Assembly: GCA_022453515.1 (NCBI GenBank)
Contig: JAJNNY010000002.1
Span: 1,178,001 to 1,242,000, forward strand
From: Astrocystis sublimbata
Taxonomy: Eukaryota; Ascomycota; Sordariomycetes; Xylariales; Xylariaceae
Direction of reading: 5' to 3'
Length of the DNA stretch: 64,000 nt
In this document: one piece after another, positions 24,583-37,319 of the stretch
Position numbering within the stretch: the first letter of the stretch is position 1
Layout of the letters: each line of letters opens with the position of its first letter
Translations under genes and position numbers: made by a program
The notes under the pieces: model-generated
The model's database searches: none
The model's input: the letters and a program-made list of their open reading frames with translations, nothing else
Told to the model about the DNA's origin: nothing

Positions 24583-27500
24583 TTATTGTCGAGTGATATT
24601 GTAGGCAGGAGCGATGAAAGCTCGAACGCCAAGTTCGGCAAAGCGTCGAACGACGTTGGTCGTGCCCCCGGAAACGCGAGCCTCTTCTTGAATGAATTTC
24701 CGGGCCACAGCCAGCTTACTCTGGGGGTCGCTCTCGTCCAGGTGCGGGGGAAGTGTGCTCTCGAAATCCGGGGGAAACTTGTTCGCGAGGGCTCGGAGAA
24801 TCGTTAACGAGTATAAGACGTCGCGGTTCTCTCGCCCGTCAAGAAGCTCTCTAAGCTGGGCCAGTATATGGTTTCGTCGAGGTGTCATATCTATGTTGGG
24901 TTGATCTTTAATGGTCAAGAATTCGGCGATCTTGTGCCAAAATTTGACCTCGCGATTTCGATGATAGCTGGCATTATCTGCGTTTTCGAGAGGAGGCCGA
25001 AGTGGGTTATGGTCCAGGAAATCTCCCGCAAGCAAAGTCTCAAAGACAGCTACTCTGTTGCGCGCCTCAATCCCATCATCGGTTGCTGGAAGACCATGGA
25101 TCAATGGCATCTTCTGATCAGTCGGATATACTAGGGTAGCCAACACCCAGACCACGCGAAACTCGAGGTTAGCCGAGTACGCCATCGCAGCTACGTCGTC
25201 GGTAGTCGTTGAAGGTAATGACTGCAAAAAGGCAGCCAAGGTTTCTTGAACGCGCATGTTGGCCGCTAGAGCACTCGACCCATACGAATTGGTGTACCAC
25301 TCCGTTTCGAAGAATTTCTCCAGCCCCGGCGCGTAAACTTGTTCGAAGAGGTCATTGACCTCGAGCATTTTCTCTTGGCTCAACGGACCATCGAAGGATG
25401 GGGGAACAAAATTTCCAATGGCGACAAGCTCTTGGATCTTCATCTTGCGTACTGAGTAACCAGAGTAAGCCGGGTTTCGTTCCATCAGGGGCGATTTTGA
25501 TGGAGGCGAAGGTGGATGTAAAGGGGCGAAAGAGGGACCACCACCTCTGAGGTGCGGCCCGGTGGCTCTGTAATCAAGAAGATGGGAAATGACGGGTGTG
25601 GTCGCTGGGAAGTGGGAGGTCGACATACTCGAAGGTGCGAGGACGCTATCCAGAGATTGGTCCAGCGTATGGTAGTGATGGTCTTCGCTCTTCATGTTCG
25701 AGATGGCCGGGTATCCTATCGAGGCCAGGCCAGGGCTGTAGGTCGTCGCACCGGGAGCGGGAGCGCTGGCGATGCCCGATGGTAGAGTCGCATAGGATGC
25801 CGCAGTGCTGGGCGTTAGCGGGGCAGGGGCAGAAGTTGCGACAGAGGCAGGGAGAGAAGATGCGCTATGAGGGAGTGAGGCTGGGGAGGAGGCAGAGGTG
25901 GAGGCGATCGAGTTCTGTGCCGAGTGCAGGTTGCCTTGGTGAGGCGGCTGTGCCTGATGCGCGAGGTGGGTTTGATGCGGCGATTGCTGTGGTGATTGCT
26001 GCTGCGGCTGTTGATTGTTTTTGAATATAGGGTCATAACCCAGACATTCGCGCTTGGACTTTTGGCAGTTCTTGCAGGTGGGATGCAATTCGTCGCACTA
26101 GATGTACCGCATGTGTTAGAACACGCAAGCTACGTTTTGAGTCGTCTATCTTGCGGCAAAGGGGATGCGCGAATGGGTTATGGAATCTAGTGAAGCTTGT
26201 TGATAGCTTCAAACCAGTGTGGAGAACGTGAGGGGGGGAGCCACGGCGGGGGAGAGAAACGAAACACCAAATGGGGCTAGGTCAGACAGCTAAGCTCTTG
26301 ACCATACAATTGTCTAAAACAATTGACATGAGAAAAGGTGTTGGGCGAGTTCTAGGGAAGTGGTTGGGTGTGATTGTGGGCTGGGGCTTCTCCTCTCGTC
26401 TTATTTTTTTGTGTCTCGCTTTCTTGCTTTGTCTGACCAAGGGTTGGCACATGGTTTGCTGGATCTGGCTCGCTTGATCTGCTGGATCGCTCGCTCGCTT
26501 CTCAGTAGCGCAAAGTAGCCCAGGCTCTAAGCGAAGCATTAAGCGAGGGTGAGAAGTAACCATCTCGGACACAACCACAACACCACAACCCAAGACAACA
26601 TCCTCTGTTGAGTGTACCTGTATGTACGGCCCGGCCCAAACCCGTCGCAATCCGTTTCCGCTTGGCTCCCGACATCACCTTCTCACCGGCTGCATCCGTG
26701 CACGAACGGGACAAAAGAATGCATTCGACAAAACATACCTTGATACGTCGCTTGCGACAAGTCAAACAACCTGTTTTGGTTCGGCGCTTTATCTCCTATT
26801 AACCGACGAAATCATCGCTAGTCAGGTCACCCTTCTTCTAGGACACGGTGTATAAGAGATGGAAACGGCTTACCTTTTTATGCCGCCCGGCCGTCAAAAC
26901 TTGAGGCCCACTAGGCGGGAGGGCATACCGCTGACCCATTGCATCTTGGGACAGGCTAGCATACGGGTTGCCTGCCATGCTGGCCATCGGAACCTGCTGT
27001 CCGTAGTACAAGGATGGCTGCCCTGTGATGGAGGGCACAGGTGATACAGGCATGGCCATGGCCATGTGCTGCTGCTGCTGGGATTGCTGCTGAACCGGAT
27101 CGAACGTGCGCATACTCGGCAACGGCATGGCGTTGTTTGACGGCGCATGCGGGCTCACCCTATAGGGATCGTGCGTCGGGGGTGCCGTATTCGGATATCC
27201 ATAATGCGCGTTACTCATGCCGCCTGCTGCATACGCTGATGATGTCGAGTACGGGAGAGGCTGCCGGGAAGCCCCCGGAATGTGGGGGGGATTATGCGCC
27301 ATCGGCTCGGGCGAGGGCGTCACGGCGCCGTCCTTATCCTGTTGCTCGTCCCGTACGCTCTGCTGGTCCTGAGAGACAGTGCTCGGGTCCGAAGATGATG
27401 ATGGGGATATCGTGGTTGTAGTAGAGACGTTGGGTTGATCGGGGGCGACAGCAGTCTTGTCCGTCACAGGTGCGGGCAAAGAGGCAAGTGTTGTTGGTGT

Positions 27501-27932
27501 TGATATTAGCGTGGAGATGACGGGCGCTTTCGAAACGTGATTATGTTGTAGTCGGTCACCCTGATCCTCCGGTCCCTTCTCCTGCGCTGGCTCCTTCGCC
27601 GGCTCTGGTGTGGTGGCTATGTCTGGCGCTCGAACTGCATCGGGCGACTGAGATATCGCGGACTGAGACTGCTGAATGCGCTCCTGCTGTTTGAAGGCAT
27701 TGGTATCTGCCTCAGGCGGCGTGGGAGCCCAGGTCTGTGGCTCTCTTGCGGTGGTATGCTGTGCTGGGGCAGCTTGGGACGGCGGATGCGGTGTGGGAAG
27801 CGCAGCAGCAACAGCGGAAGTTGACGAAGCTGGAGGGAGGGCGTGGGCTGGTTCTTCAGCAACATTCACAACAACGGCAGAGGCCGGTTCAGGCTGAGGT
27901 TGAGCCTGTGGCTGTTCCTGTGCCTCTGCCAT
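24583..27932 (-). CDS. Zn2Cys6 fungal transcription factor with central zinc cluster
   Basis: Three exons (27932-26874, 26795-26739, 26097-24583) encode 876 residues of a predicted nuclear, DNA-binding regulator. Residues 1-353 are low complexity, rich in Gln, Pro, Ala and Ser. The binuclear zinc cluster lies mid-protein at Cys363, 366, 373, 380, 383 and 390 (spacing CX2CX6CX6CX2CX6C), followed by LGYDPIF. A Gln/Pro/His/Ser-rich linker follows, then a folded C-terminal region from about residue 560 with no recognised domain name. The middle exon is only 57 bp. The second intron (26738-26098, 641 bp) falls exactly before the third cysteine. Both junctions are phase 0, and removing the introns restores a perfect cluster. 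It sits between gene-poor flanks of 7.1 and 6.7 kb, as often seen for developmental regulators; its target genes cannot be told from sequence. Confidence 0.87.
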
Positions 27933-27949
27933 TTTGATTTGAATTTAAA

Positions 27950-28003
27950 TTGGAACTGGCACTGGCACTGGTCAGGCACTGGTACTGGCTCGACTGGTAC
28001 TGG
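27950..28003. repeat. Degenerate CTGGCA/CTGGTA tandem repeat
   Basis: A short degenerate tandem of ACTGGC/ACTGGT units lies immediately upstream of the transcription factor start codon, within the presumed 5' leader. Length variation between strains is likely. No function is shown. Confidence 0.7.
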
Positions 28004-28162
28004 GGTTTGGCCGAGCAGGGGCATACAGCATCGAGGTAGCAACAACAGCTGCGAATAGGTAACGACGCCCGCAGCGGACCAGGGACTGGACCGGACAGGC
28101 CCTAGGACCCCGGGACGAGCGGCGCGGTACCTAGACCGGTGGCTAGCTATGCGACAAGCGAG

Positions 28163-28185
28163 ACGTGCGTGCGTGCGCGCGCGCA
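28163..28185. repeat. Alternating purine-pyrimidine tract (Z-DNA prone)
   Basis: Twenty-three bases of strictly alternating purine and pyrimidine (ACGTGCGTGCG... then CG repeats) occur about 230 bp upstream of the transcription factor ATG. Such tracts can adopt left-handed DNA under negative supercoiling. The role here is unknown. Confidence 0.7.
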
Positions 28186-31100
28186 AGAGGAGCCAGGGGA
28201 GGGGATCCCAAGGGGGCAACGCAGCGCCGCAACAGCAGAGCAGCGCACGCAGAGAAACGATGGTGGTGGTGGTGGTCCGATGTTTGAGGTGTTTCGACGC
28301 GACCCTGGGCCGAGATTCCTGTTAGCTCACCCTGCCGGTGCAATGGGCGTTTTTTTCACCACTAACAGCGACCCCGTCGAGCCACTTGGCTACTCTTTCC
28401 GTCCTAGCGCCCGGCCGCCGACTAATAAATAAATGCACGCTCCAGCGGAATACAAGGAAGCAGCTTTGAGGCTGCGTGGGATGGTTCGTTCGTGCAGCCA
28501 GCAGGGTGGCCCCGATTTGTTGCCCGTGCATGCGACCTAGCATCCTAGATCATGGATCGATACAAAGATAGTAGCACACATCTGGCCCCAGAGCGTCGAA
28601 TGGCCATGTCTCATCTCATCTCATCTCATCGAGCCCGTCATCCTGTGAGCATCGTGGCCGCCGTCGTTGTCGTCGTCGACATCCAATATACTAACTGTGC
28701 TCATTCGGCCTCGCTCTCAGTCTCATTTCCGTGACTAGGCATCCTATCTCTGTCTGTCTGTCTGCTTCGCTTCCCGACCACACAGCCACTGACTGCACTG
28801 GACGTTGTCGATGGCAGGGCCAGCTCGAAGGGGTGGAACGTGCCGGCGAATGAACCAGGGGGGTTATAGGTGCACAGCATGCGCAGCAGCAGCATAATAC
28901 GGTACATGTACTTACTTCCTTACTGAGATGTACTTATGGGGAGGGTCAGAAGAGGGCCTTCTGCCAAGGAGGTATCGTACCGGTAATTCAACGTCCAGGT
29001 GTACCTGCACTGCACAGTATGACCTGATACCTACAAGGTAGTCAGTCAGATGGATCGGACTATGTATGCTCGTTGTAGGGCCCTCGAGGGTCCAGACGTC
29101 AATAGGGCTGCTTCGTGATAGTGAATACCTCCCACGGTTGTACCCTCCGAGCCCTCCTCCCCTGCCTGTCCGTATTCTGCCCGCGGTGAATTGTGGTACA
29201 TGCGCACATGCATCGTCTATTCATGTATGGGATCGCCAAGTAGTAGGACCGATCATGGATTCGTAGGCATCTTTTGACAGTACTCTGTCACGTCTGTATC
29301 CTCCGAACCACCTGAGACACGGACTAGTGTCAACGGTTCCTCATGGTTCGTGAGCGATAGGCCCATATGTGTATGTGTATGTAAGGTATGTATGTATGCG
29401 CATGCAACAGGCCAGAAGGGACTCAGGGTGTGTTTTAACGAGATCGTGGTTTAGGCGCGGGTAGGCCTACAGTAGTGGGTAGTCGGTACGATGGTAAGAC
29501 GGGAGTGGCCGGTCGCTTACAACAAGAATCATACGCGACGGATGGCCCTGACTTGCCTGAGTCCCTGACCTAGCCCTCGGCGGGCAGAGGGATAAGGAAC
29601 GGGAAGCAGCCCGCAGGAGATATGTAGAAACGAACACATAACAGACAGAAGAATCGTGACCTACAGTACACGGACAGGTTGTGTGTACTCGTACCGTGGT
29701 TATTGTGGGCTTGCTCAGCCGACGCCTCTGGGGTGTTGGTCAGAAGCTGGTCCAGATTCTCGAGATCCCGACCCTTCTCTGCGGTCCTAGTACCAGGTCA
29801 GAGACCAGGTATATACGTACGCTAGGTATTATGTTATGATGTTTGGGAAATGACAAATCTCTCTACTCCAACGAGCTGTTTGTCTGGCGACTGGGGTGCA
29901 ACAGCTCTCTCGGGGGTGATGTGATGGTGTAGTGTGCCCCGGGCGCGAGACGACGGAGACCACTTACTTACTAGTCGGTTCTGAGGCAACCTGGGTGAAT
30001 CATTCCATGTGTTCGAGTTGGTAGGTAGTCTAGTGAGTATGCGGCGTGAAGCATAATCGGCACGATACGACGTGACGTTACCCAGATAGCATCGAAGATG
30101 AACGAGTGACCAGAGGGGGAATGGGGACCTCGGGAATGACGAAGCGCTGCTGGCGAACGAGGTACCAGCCTAGGTAGCGTGCCACCTGCACCACGCTGCA
30201 CTAAGAATGCAATAATTATCTCTGATCGCGAGGTTAGCGGGGAGTTGCGGGGGTAGGAGAATTGAATGCGTGGTTCCTTGTAGATTCCCAGATGCCCAAT
30301 ACTGATGGAAAAACTGGAGCGGACCTCGAGGCGTATGTCTATCAGGGATGTCTACACCGTCGCCAGGCATGTGGCGCCGCACAGAACAATGTAACCAAGT
30401 ATCTACCTACTAATCGCCCAGGTGTGCAAGGTTGATCTGGTCGACTTGGGCGGCGAAAAAATTGAAAGCATAATGCGTCTTCATTTGAGCTACATATGTT
30501 AATTTACAAGCTGCATGTGGGAAAATGCACCATGGTCTGTTCATTGCGGACACCTCAATTCCCTATCACGATCTACCTAAGTACCGGGTATCTAGGTACC
30601 CAAGGTATCGTAGGGCGCACGCACAGCCACTGCTGAAGAGGTTAGAGCTGATGGAGCAGGCCACGTGATGCTCGAAGGAACCCCGCCTCTTCGCGAACTT
30701 AGCAAACTTAGCCCGCTTAGGTGCCCCAACTGGTTAGCCAGGGTTCCTATTTCGGTATGCTACACGTAATTAACCTCCAACGCATCTCGTTATGAGCTCG
30801 TCACAGAGCCCTCATTACCTACCAGGACCACCACAGCAATGGAATACCCGTACTCCGTTGACTGCTTGCTTGACCCCTGAGAACCCATCATTCTCACCTA
30901 GGCATGCTAGGTACCAAAACTCCTCCTTTCACATGCTGCAATGCACAAACACCGTAATATTGCAGCTTGCAGCATGCATATGTACACATCGCCTCTTATC
31001 CGTCGTGGTTTTGGACTACTCACGTAGATTCCCAAGGTGACGATGCGATGCTCTGATGCGAGCACGAGGCACAGACACTCCTCGACTCCTGCTGCCCCCT

Positions 31101-33290
31101 TTCCATGTGGAGTGAAGGATGGACGGAAAGTAAGGCGGCGGCGGGCTGATAGGTAAGAAGCTGGCATATAGCAAAGTTCCGTTTGTATGGATCTTTCGCC
31201 GTTCGGATCAGAATTCTCTTCTTTTCCATATGCCATGGCACCAACCACCTGATATCTCGACTAATGCCTGCTCAATACAACGGCCAATGCATATTATACC
31301 AGGGCGTCGCTTCTCGTGCCCTGAACCTGCCTCGCCTGCCGCAACAACTCTGGATCTTCTGCAAACCAGCGTCGATTCCACATTGGTTCTCCAATAAGGC
31401 CAGCAGCTACCAGGTTTTCATATGCTTGTTCTGGCCACCCTTGGCCACCCAGCCGCCATCCACACTCTCACCGGAGGGTTCCATGCATCGAATATTGAAC
31501 TAGGTAGACACATGCTTGGCATCGGAACCCTTTGGGGCTTAAAAAAAGTAGACCTCGGGAGCCCTCGATGTCCCAGCCGTCGTCCAGCCGTGGTTCGCTT
31601 TCGTGTGTAGCTGCATACTGCCGACAGACTGTGTATAGATGGGGAACAAGAAATCTGTCCAGTCCACAGTAAGTACAGGCGGCAACGTATCTGGTATGTG
31701 GCCCCTGCGAGATCCAAGCGACACTGATATTGCAGTATCTTGGAGGTCACGATAGGCAAGTAACAAACGTGTTAACCGTTGTTGGTGGCCTGTCCTGAGA
31801 ATATCCGGACTGCCCATGTGACACCGAGGGGACTAACAACAATGTGTCTGCTGCGCTGCGCCTCTTCCAAGGATTTCAGAGACCTCACTGCTCAGTTTAT
31901 CCGTCAATGGCAAGCAATATCGCAGCATCATGTCTCTTCGTATCGTGTTAATTACGAACGGCATCCCCCCCTGGGTATCTTGAAGGTCTGCCTGCCTCGC
32001 CTGCTTCTGTGTCTGCGCAGCGCTCCACCGGATATCCACATGAATTGGTTATATTCAGACTGCTATCGCCCGACGTTGGGCTTCTAGACTCTCTTGCCAG
32101 TCCCAAGAACTGAGGTGACGAATTGGATGGCTTGAAGCCCTGACGATCAGGGTTGGGTACCACGTACAACGAAGAAGTGGTCACCCAAGTGGATTACGAT
32201 CCCATTTCCTGCCTGCCCGTTCGTTGTCCTAGCATTGTTGTTGTCACGTTGCCCCCCACGACACCCGAACATCACTTGCGTCTTGGTGACGTAGCAAATA
32301 AATTTGAAAGATGATATATGTCATGGCATAGCCTGAACTGATTGCGACTGAATCATCAAAAACCCAATTCAGCTGGGACTGGTAGCATGATGCTGAGTAT
32401 CTGGATCTGTATTCGCTCGTGACGACGACTATGCATCTGCATTTTCTACATTCGCTCTTGACCACTCCCATGCAACCCATTCAGTACCCACGAGGTTTCA
32501 TCCCGGTTGGCGAGGGAATTGCCGTGTCCTCTTACCATAGATGCACAGATGGCGATGGTGGGCTACGTACGTCGTAGATTGCCTCCAGACACTATAGATG
32601 TAATGCCAGTAATCTGGCATAACCGCAAGACGATTGCGCACGGCACACAGATGATCATGTAACTTGCAAGAATTAATAACCTCAATCATCATGCTTTTGG
32701 CTGATCTACACGTAAGCTATTAGGCTCTTTAGGCGTTAGGCGGCCTGTGGATCAATGGTCTTCACGCATACAATCCGCTCACACAGTCAAAAATATGCAC
32801 GCCGTCCCGGATATGACGAGAAGACAGATATGAGTTAATCGTGCAGTTTCTGGCCGAAGCCTTATCTCAACCAAGGTATATTTGCCCTTCCAAGTCGAGT
32901 TCGGTAGACGGGCCGTCTTCCCGCCCCTGCTGAACATAGGTGCAAGACTACCCGGACGTTTGCTTCCACCCAATGAACTAATAGCCGGCATCACGGACAA
33001 CCGGGCCCGAATCAAGGCCTCCTCTGTCCGGTTGCTGCTCCAGATACCGGCGGCCTCTGTTGGTTGTAAAAAGACATCCTCAGTGGCAAAAAGGTTTCTG
33101 TGATGCTTGGGACATCGTCAATTGACCCCTTTAAGACATGGCCGCATATGTTCGACCAGCTTAAGTCGATTGGGTGAGTGATATCCAACGGACGAAAAAT
33201 CACATTCAAAAATCTTCGCAACTCCATCTGTGGTCTCATTGCCAACAAATGATTTCTACACCAACATTACTACACCATCAATTCCAAATA

Positions 33291-33466
33291 TGCCACAAGA
33301 TATGAACCCTACACTGGCTAAATGCGATATTTGCGATGGTAAAGACACGAAAAGCAATCGCATATGCCCTATGTGTAAGGGCACAGGCAATGTGCAACAG
33401 CTTGCCTCTACTGTGTTGAAATTTTCTCTGTTGTTAAATACTATAATCGACTACTTTGTAGACTGA
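33291..33466 (+). CDS. Possible small protein with paired CxxCxG motifs
   Basis: An open frame starting at the ATG at 33291 reads 58 residues to a TGA ending at 33466. Near its start are two CxxC knuckles: CDICDG and, 14 residues after the first Cys pair, CPMCKGTGNV. The second matches the CxxCxGxG zinc-binding repeat of the DnaJ cysteine-rich region, while the first is a truncated version. The residues after QQ look non-coding, so an intron may follow NVQQ, or the frame may be a remnant. It sits alone in A+T-rich DNA with no coding neighbours. Existence as a gene is uncertain. Confidence 0.25.
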
Positions 33467-34633
33467 CGTTTCCCCGATGTCAACAAGGAGACACGTCATC
33501 AAAATGTTTTGATCAAGGAACCATGATAGGTGAACAGCCTGTCCACCAACCTTATTGAAGAGAAAAGTTCAATTTTGGAGGCATGCTGACATATTCATAT
33601 TTACTTGGAGTGGGGTCATAATTATTTGATAACAACCAAGCACCCAAGTTGCCGCATATGGCTCACCTTCACATATTGCAGCACCACTGTTGCTGACGAC
33701 CAGGGACCGTATAACTATGTCTTATCTTTACTAGACACGTCCCTCTTCATTGGGTCTGTGTCGCGCCTATTGCAGATCTCTCGATTCGAGACGGTAAACA
33801 ATGATTAGCCACCGGTATGGCTTTTGTAATTTGGCCACGTCAGGATGCCAGGAGAATGCCATATCATAGCTGGAGTTTGACTCACAGAATTTGCGAGATA
33901 TCGATTGTAGATTAAAATCTGAATCTGACCTGAATGCAATGCAGCTATGCATGGCAGGCAGCGAAAAGAAACGAGAAAAACAGAAAGAACACTTTGAATG
34001 CTTCGAAGTCTTTCATCGATAATATGCTCCGGTAATAAATCAACAAAGGATATTCACATACACGATGGATTCGTCAGCTATGATTTCAAAAACAATCGTT
34101 ATGTTGAACTATTCAATCCGAGCATAACTTTCGTCATAGACAACTTGTTTAGAGTTCTATATCAGCACTTGGATGACGACAAAGCAGAGCATTTAGTGAA
34201 AGGCAAGGGAAAAGATAAAATATAAGTTCCTTCACTTTGAGCTCAATAATATATCGTATGGTATGTATAAATTCGTGCAAAAGTATACAAGTTTTAAATT
34301 TGGCGGGCTTGGTGTATGATTCTAATAAGCAACTGCATGTCACTTCGTGGCCCCCATCATGTTTGGTCTTATTCGATGCGACTCTGGCAATTTCCAAATG
34401 CACCAATTCCAAACGTACCATTGCGTGTTGCTGTTCGGTTGGCTCCCGCGTTGATCTGTAGCCGCCCTTTTCAAATAAGGTAGGTTACAAGCACAACACT
34501 AATTATCCCAGCCGCCGCAGCTTCAGGTCCGAGCAACGCACATAGACGAGAAGCCGGTCTGGCTTCGGCATCGACAGACGGTAGGTAGTACTACTTACTG
34601 TATTTGTCACTTACTCACTCCCTCAGTCACTCA

Positions 34634-35834
34634 CTACGGGAAACCCTCATCGTCCCCTACCTCATCACCAGTGAGCCACGTCTTCGCAACTTCATACATG
34701 CCCAGATAGAGCCCGCTTCCCACAGCCGTCCACACAGATCTCAGCACCGCCCCACGAAAGAGTCCAGCGACGCCTTTCTCAGCAACAACCTCTCTTGCTA
34801 CTGCCATGCCTCCTCTTTTCTCATACTTCATATTAGACTTTTTACTCGCTGCCGGCCCCGTGTCCGTCTTCGTTATCCGCTCATGAGCGCCCTGCTTAGC
34901 ATCCGCATGCTCGCTGCCCGCACTGAGCATCAACCTGGTCTTCACAACGTCCATCGGCGTGGTAATCAGCGCCGAGAAGGCCCCTGCCAAGCCCGCGCTC
35001 GTACCCGTAACAACACCCGTCTCGAGGAGACTTCGTTTCTCCGCATTGCCTTGCCGCCGCCGCCGACTCCATACCTTTTCTCGCGCGTATTCGAAGATTG
35101 GGAACTGGATGGCTGTGAAAGGTAAATTCCTTGCCACTAAAGCCGAGTAGCCCGAGAGCAGCCGTCGTCCCGAGTCGGCGCCTCCGAGCTGGCGCAGCGC
35201 TTGAAGGGAGGTGCTATTAGAGCTCCCGGAACCTGAACCGCCGCCGGATTTGTGCTGCTGTCGTAGCATCTGGGCGTTCTGCTTGATCACCTCGGCGGGT
35301 GTGAGCACGAGACAGGATGCACATTCCGCAATGGCCGAGGCACCTGAATGCACCAGGGGCTGCGGCAGTGTGGTGTGGTGGCCTATAAATGTCTTCGAGG
35401 CCTCGTATACGGTAAAAAAAGTGCCCTATTGATGTCAATCTCACCAGGAATATTATAGCCCACTTCACGTCTCGTATCATGTAGGTACTTATTAAGAGGA
35501 AGATACCATAAGTTAGATTGTATGAAAGAAAAAGAAAAGGGATGACATACTGCTGCTGGTAGAGTAGCAACGACAACGATGCCAATACCCTGATATAGGC
35601 CCCTGAAAAGCTGTTTCGAGGGCAGACGGGTCTGCGAGGAGGGATCTGCAAACGTCCTCAGGAAATCTCGACTCTGCTGACGTGTTTTAAGTGTGTCAAG
35701 GGGATATATCATCATGTCGACTGTGAACGCTGCTGCGGCGCCAGCCTGTCGATTTGTTAGCTGCTTTTCTGCGCATAAGGATATCGAAGGTCTAGACTTA
35801 CCAACATGACGTCGACATGTGAATTCCCACTCAT
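34634..35834 (-). CDS. PET8: Mitochondrial S-adenosylmethionine carrier (SAMC/Pet8 type)
   Basis: This inner-membrane carrier of the mitochondrial carrier family is predicted to exchange cytosolic SAM for mitochondrial S-adenosylhomocysteine. Three exons (35834-35802, 35745-35551, 35425-34634) encode 339 residues. The 33-nt first exon MSGNSHVDVML is required by phase: a later ATG in the same exon would shift the frame. All three carrier signatures (Px[DE]xx[KR]) are visible: YPLDTLKTR in repeat 1, LTPAEVIKQ in repeat 2 and TTPMDVVKTR in repeat 3. The unusual PAEVIKQNAQ in repeat 2 and GLYQG after repeat 1 are hallmarks of the Pet8 subgroup. Loops after repeats 2 and 3 are extended with Ser/Gly-rich and Lys-rich inserts. 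Carrier identity is certain; SAM specificity rests on subgroup motifs. Confidence 0.88.
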
Positions 35835-36474
35835 CGTGCAAGTTGGAAGTATCTATTGTCACAATTGGCACGTTCGGGCTGCCGTTGAATTTACAACTAG
35901 ACGATTAAAGTACAATGTTGATTTTGGTTGCCGTGTAATTGTGATGATTATCGTGATCGCATTGGTTGGTTCCATGACATCATTCACAGCTAGGTGAGCT
36001 ACCTAAGGGAGAGCTTCAGCCAATCAAGTTCCAGCAGCTCCCCTATTATGGGCAGTATATTTGAACATTTTCATAACAGCAACACTCAACTGCTCCTTTT
36101 CGTGTCATCTTTCTCATACAGAGATATCTACATCACTGTCCAACTTTCCGAAACCGCCATTCACTTATCATAAGATATCGTGAAAATTGGCTTGTGTTGC
36201 CATGTTCTCTATACCAATGTGGCAATTGAACAGGATCGAGCACAGGGGGGAATCTGAATCGATAACCATTCGTAGAATTAAATTAGAGGAATTGCATCAC
36301 TTGCTCCATGGATTGCTTTTCAGCTTCGATCCTGTGAGTATCTGTATCTAATTCATAACGCTGTACAATATCCATGCTCTAGACATCTTTCTACCAGTTT
36401 CCAAATGGCGAATCGAAGGCTACCTATGTATCTGCCGTATTTCAGGCACGGTACCAAAACCGCCACCCAACTCA
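35835..36474. other. intergenic, promoter of SAM carrier gene
   Basis: No gene is seen in this 640-bp A+T-rich gap between two minus-strand genes. It should contain the SAM carrier promoter and the 3' UTR of the poly-Asp membrane protein. Confidence 0.6.
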
Positions 36475-37238
36475 TCACTCTTCCGGTTGAATCGCAATCG
36501 GTCTATGACCCCGTTGGCTCTGGTTCGCAGAACCAGCCTCCTCCGCCTTACTGCTCGAGATATCCAAATGAGACGGCGGAGGCAGCGGACTCGGCTCTCT
36601 CCCATCCGCGACTCCGTCCTCGATCGGACTCGGCAGCTCGGCCGGGAACTCAGCGGTTCCGCGCTGAGGTCTGGGCGGCGTGATAACCCTCGGCACCGAC
36701 ACAGACGCAGGAACAGTGGAAACTGCTTGCTGATAGTGAGGCGGCTCGTCGTTTGGGACTGGGCGGTAAGGTTGATAGGATCTCATGAAGTTGACTGCGC
36801 CGCCACCTCTCCATTGTTGCTGTTGCTGTTGTTGACCTAATTCTTCTTCTTCTTCTCTCCCCCTCTCTGCTTCTTCCGCTTGTTGTCTTGCTTGTTGTTC
36901 CTGTTCCTTTTTCTGTCGCGCCTTTTCCTCGTCTTCCTGGTCTCGTCGCTTTTGCCGACGCTTTTGACGCCGCGGGCGGAGTTTGAACCAGAATATGAGG
37001 AAGAGGAGAAGTAGAAGTAGCAGAACGCCAGCTATGACGCCGCCGGCAACTATGATGTAGAATTTGGTTATTTTTATTGCAAAAGTACATCCGGACTGAC
37101 CGAAATGAAAGGAGAGGAAAAGGAAGCTAGATCAAGCTTAAGAGAAACTTACTGGCCCCGGTATTAGGTCGATGTCTATCGTTCTTGTCGTTATCGTCAT
37201 CATTGTCTTTATCCTTATCCTTATCTTTGTCGTCATCA

Positions 37239-37274
<36 letters not shown>

Positions 37275-37277
37275 TCG

Positions 37278-37319
<42 letters not shown>

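Larger units (their letters stand above)
27933..34633. other. 6.7-kb gene-poor stretch upstream of the Zn2Cys6 regulator
   Basis: No multi-exon or single-exon gene could be supported. The first ~900 bp carries the presumed promoter and leader of the transcription factor, with several simple repeats: GGT run near 28262, ATCTC run near 28612-28632, TCTG run near 28752. Palindromic TACCTAG/GGTACC elements occur near 30575-30610. From about 33.0 to 34.4 kb the sequence becomes distinctly A+T-rich and holds a small cysteine-rich open frame listed separately. Confidence 0.5.

Noticed and set aside
34604..35125. 173-codon plus-strand frame
   Set aside because: Antisense to the mitochondrial carrier exon; no independent support.
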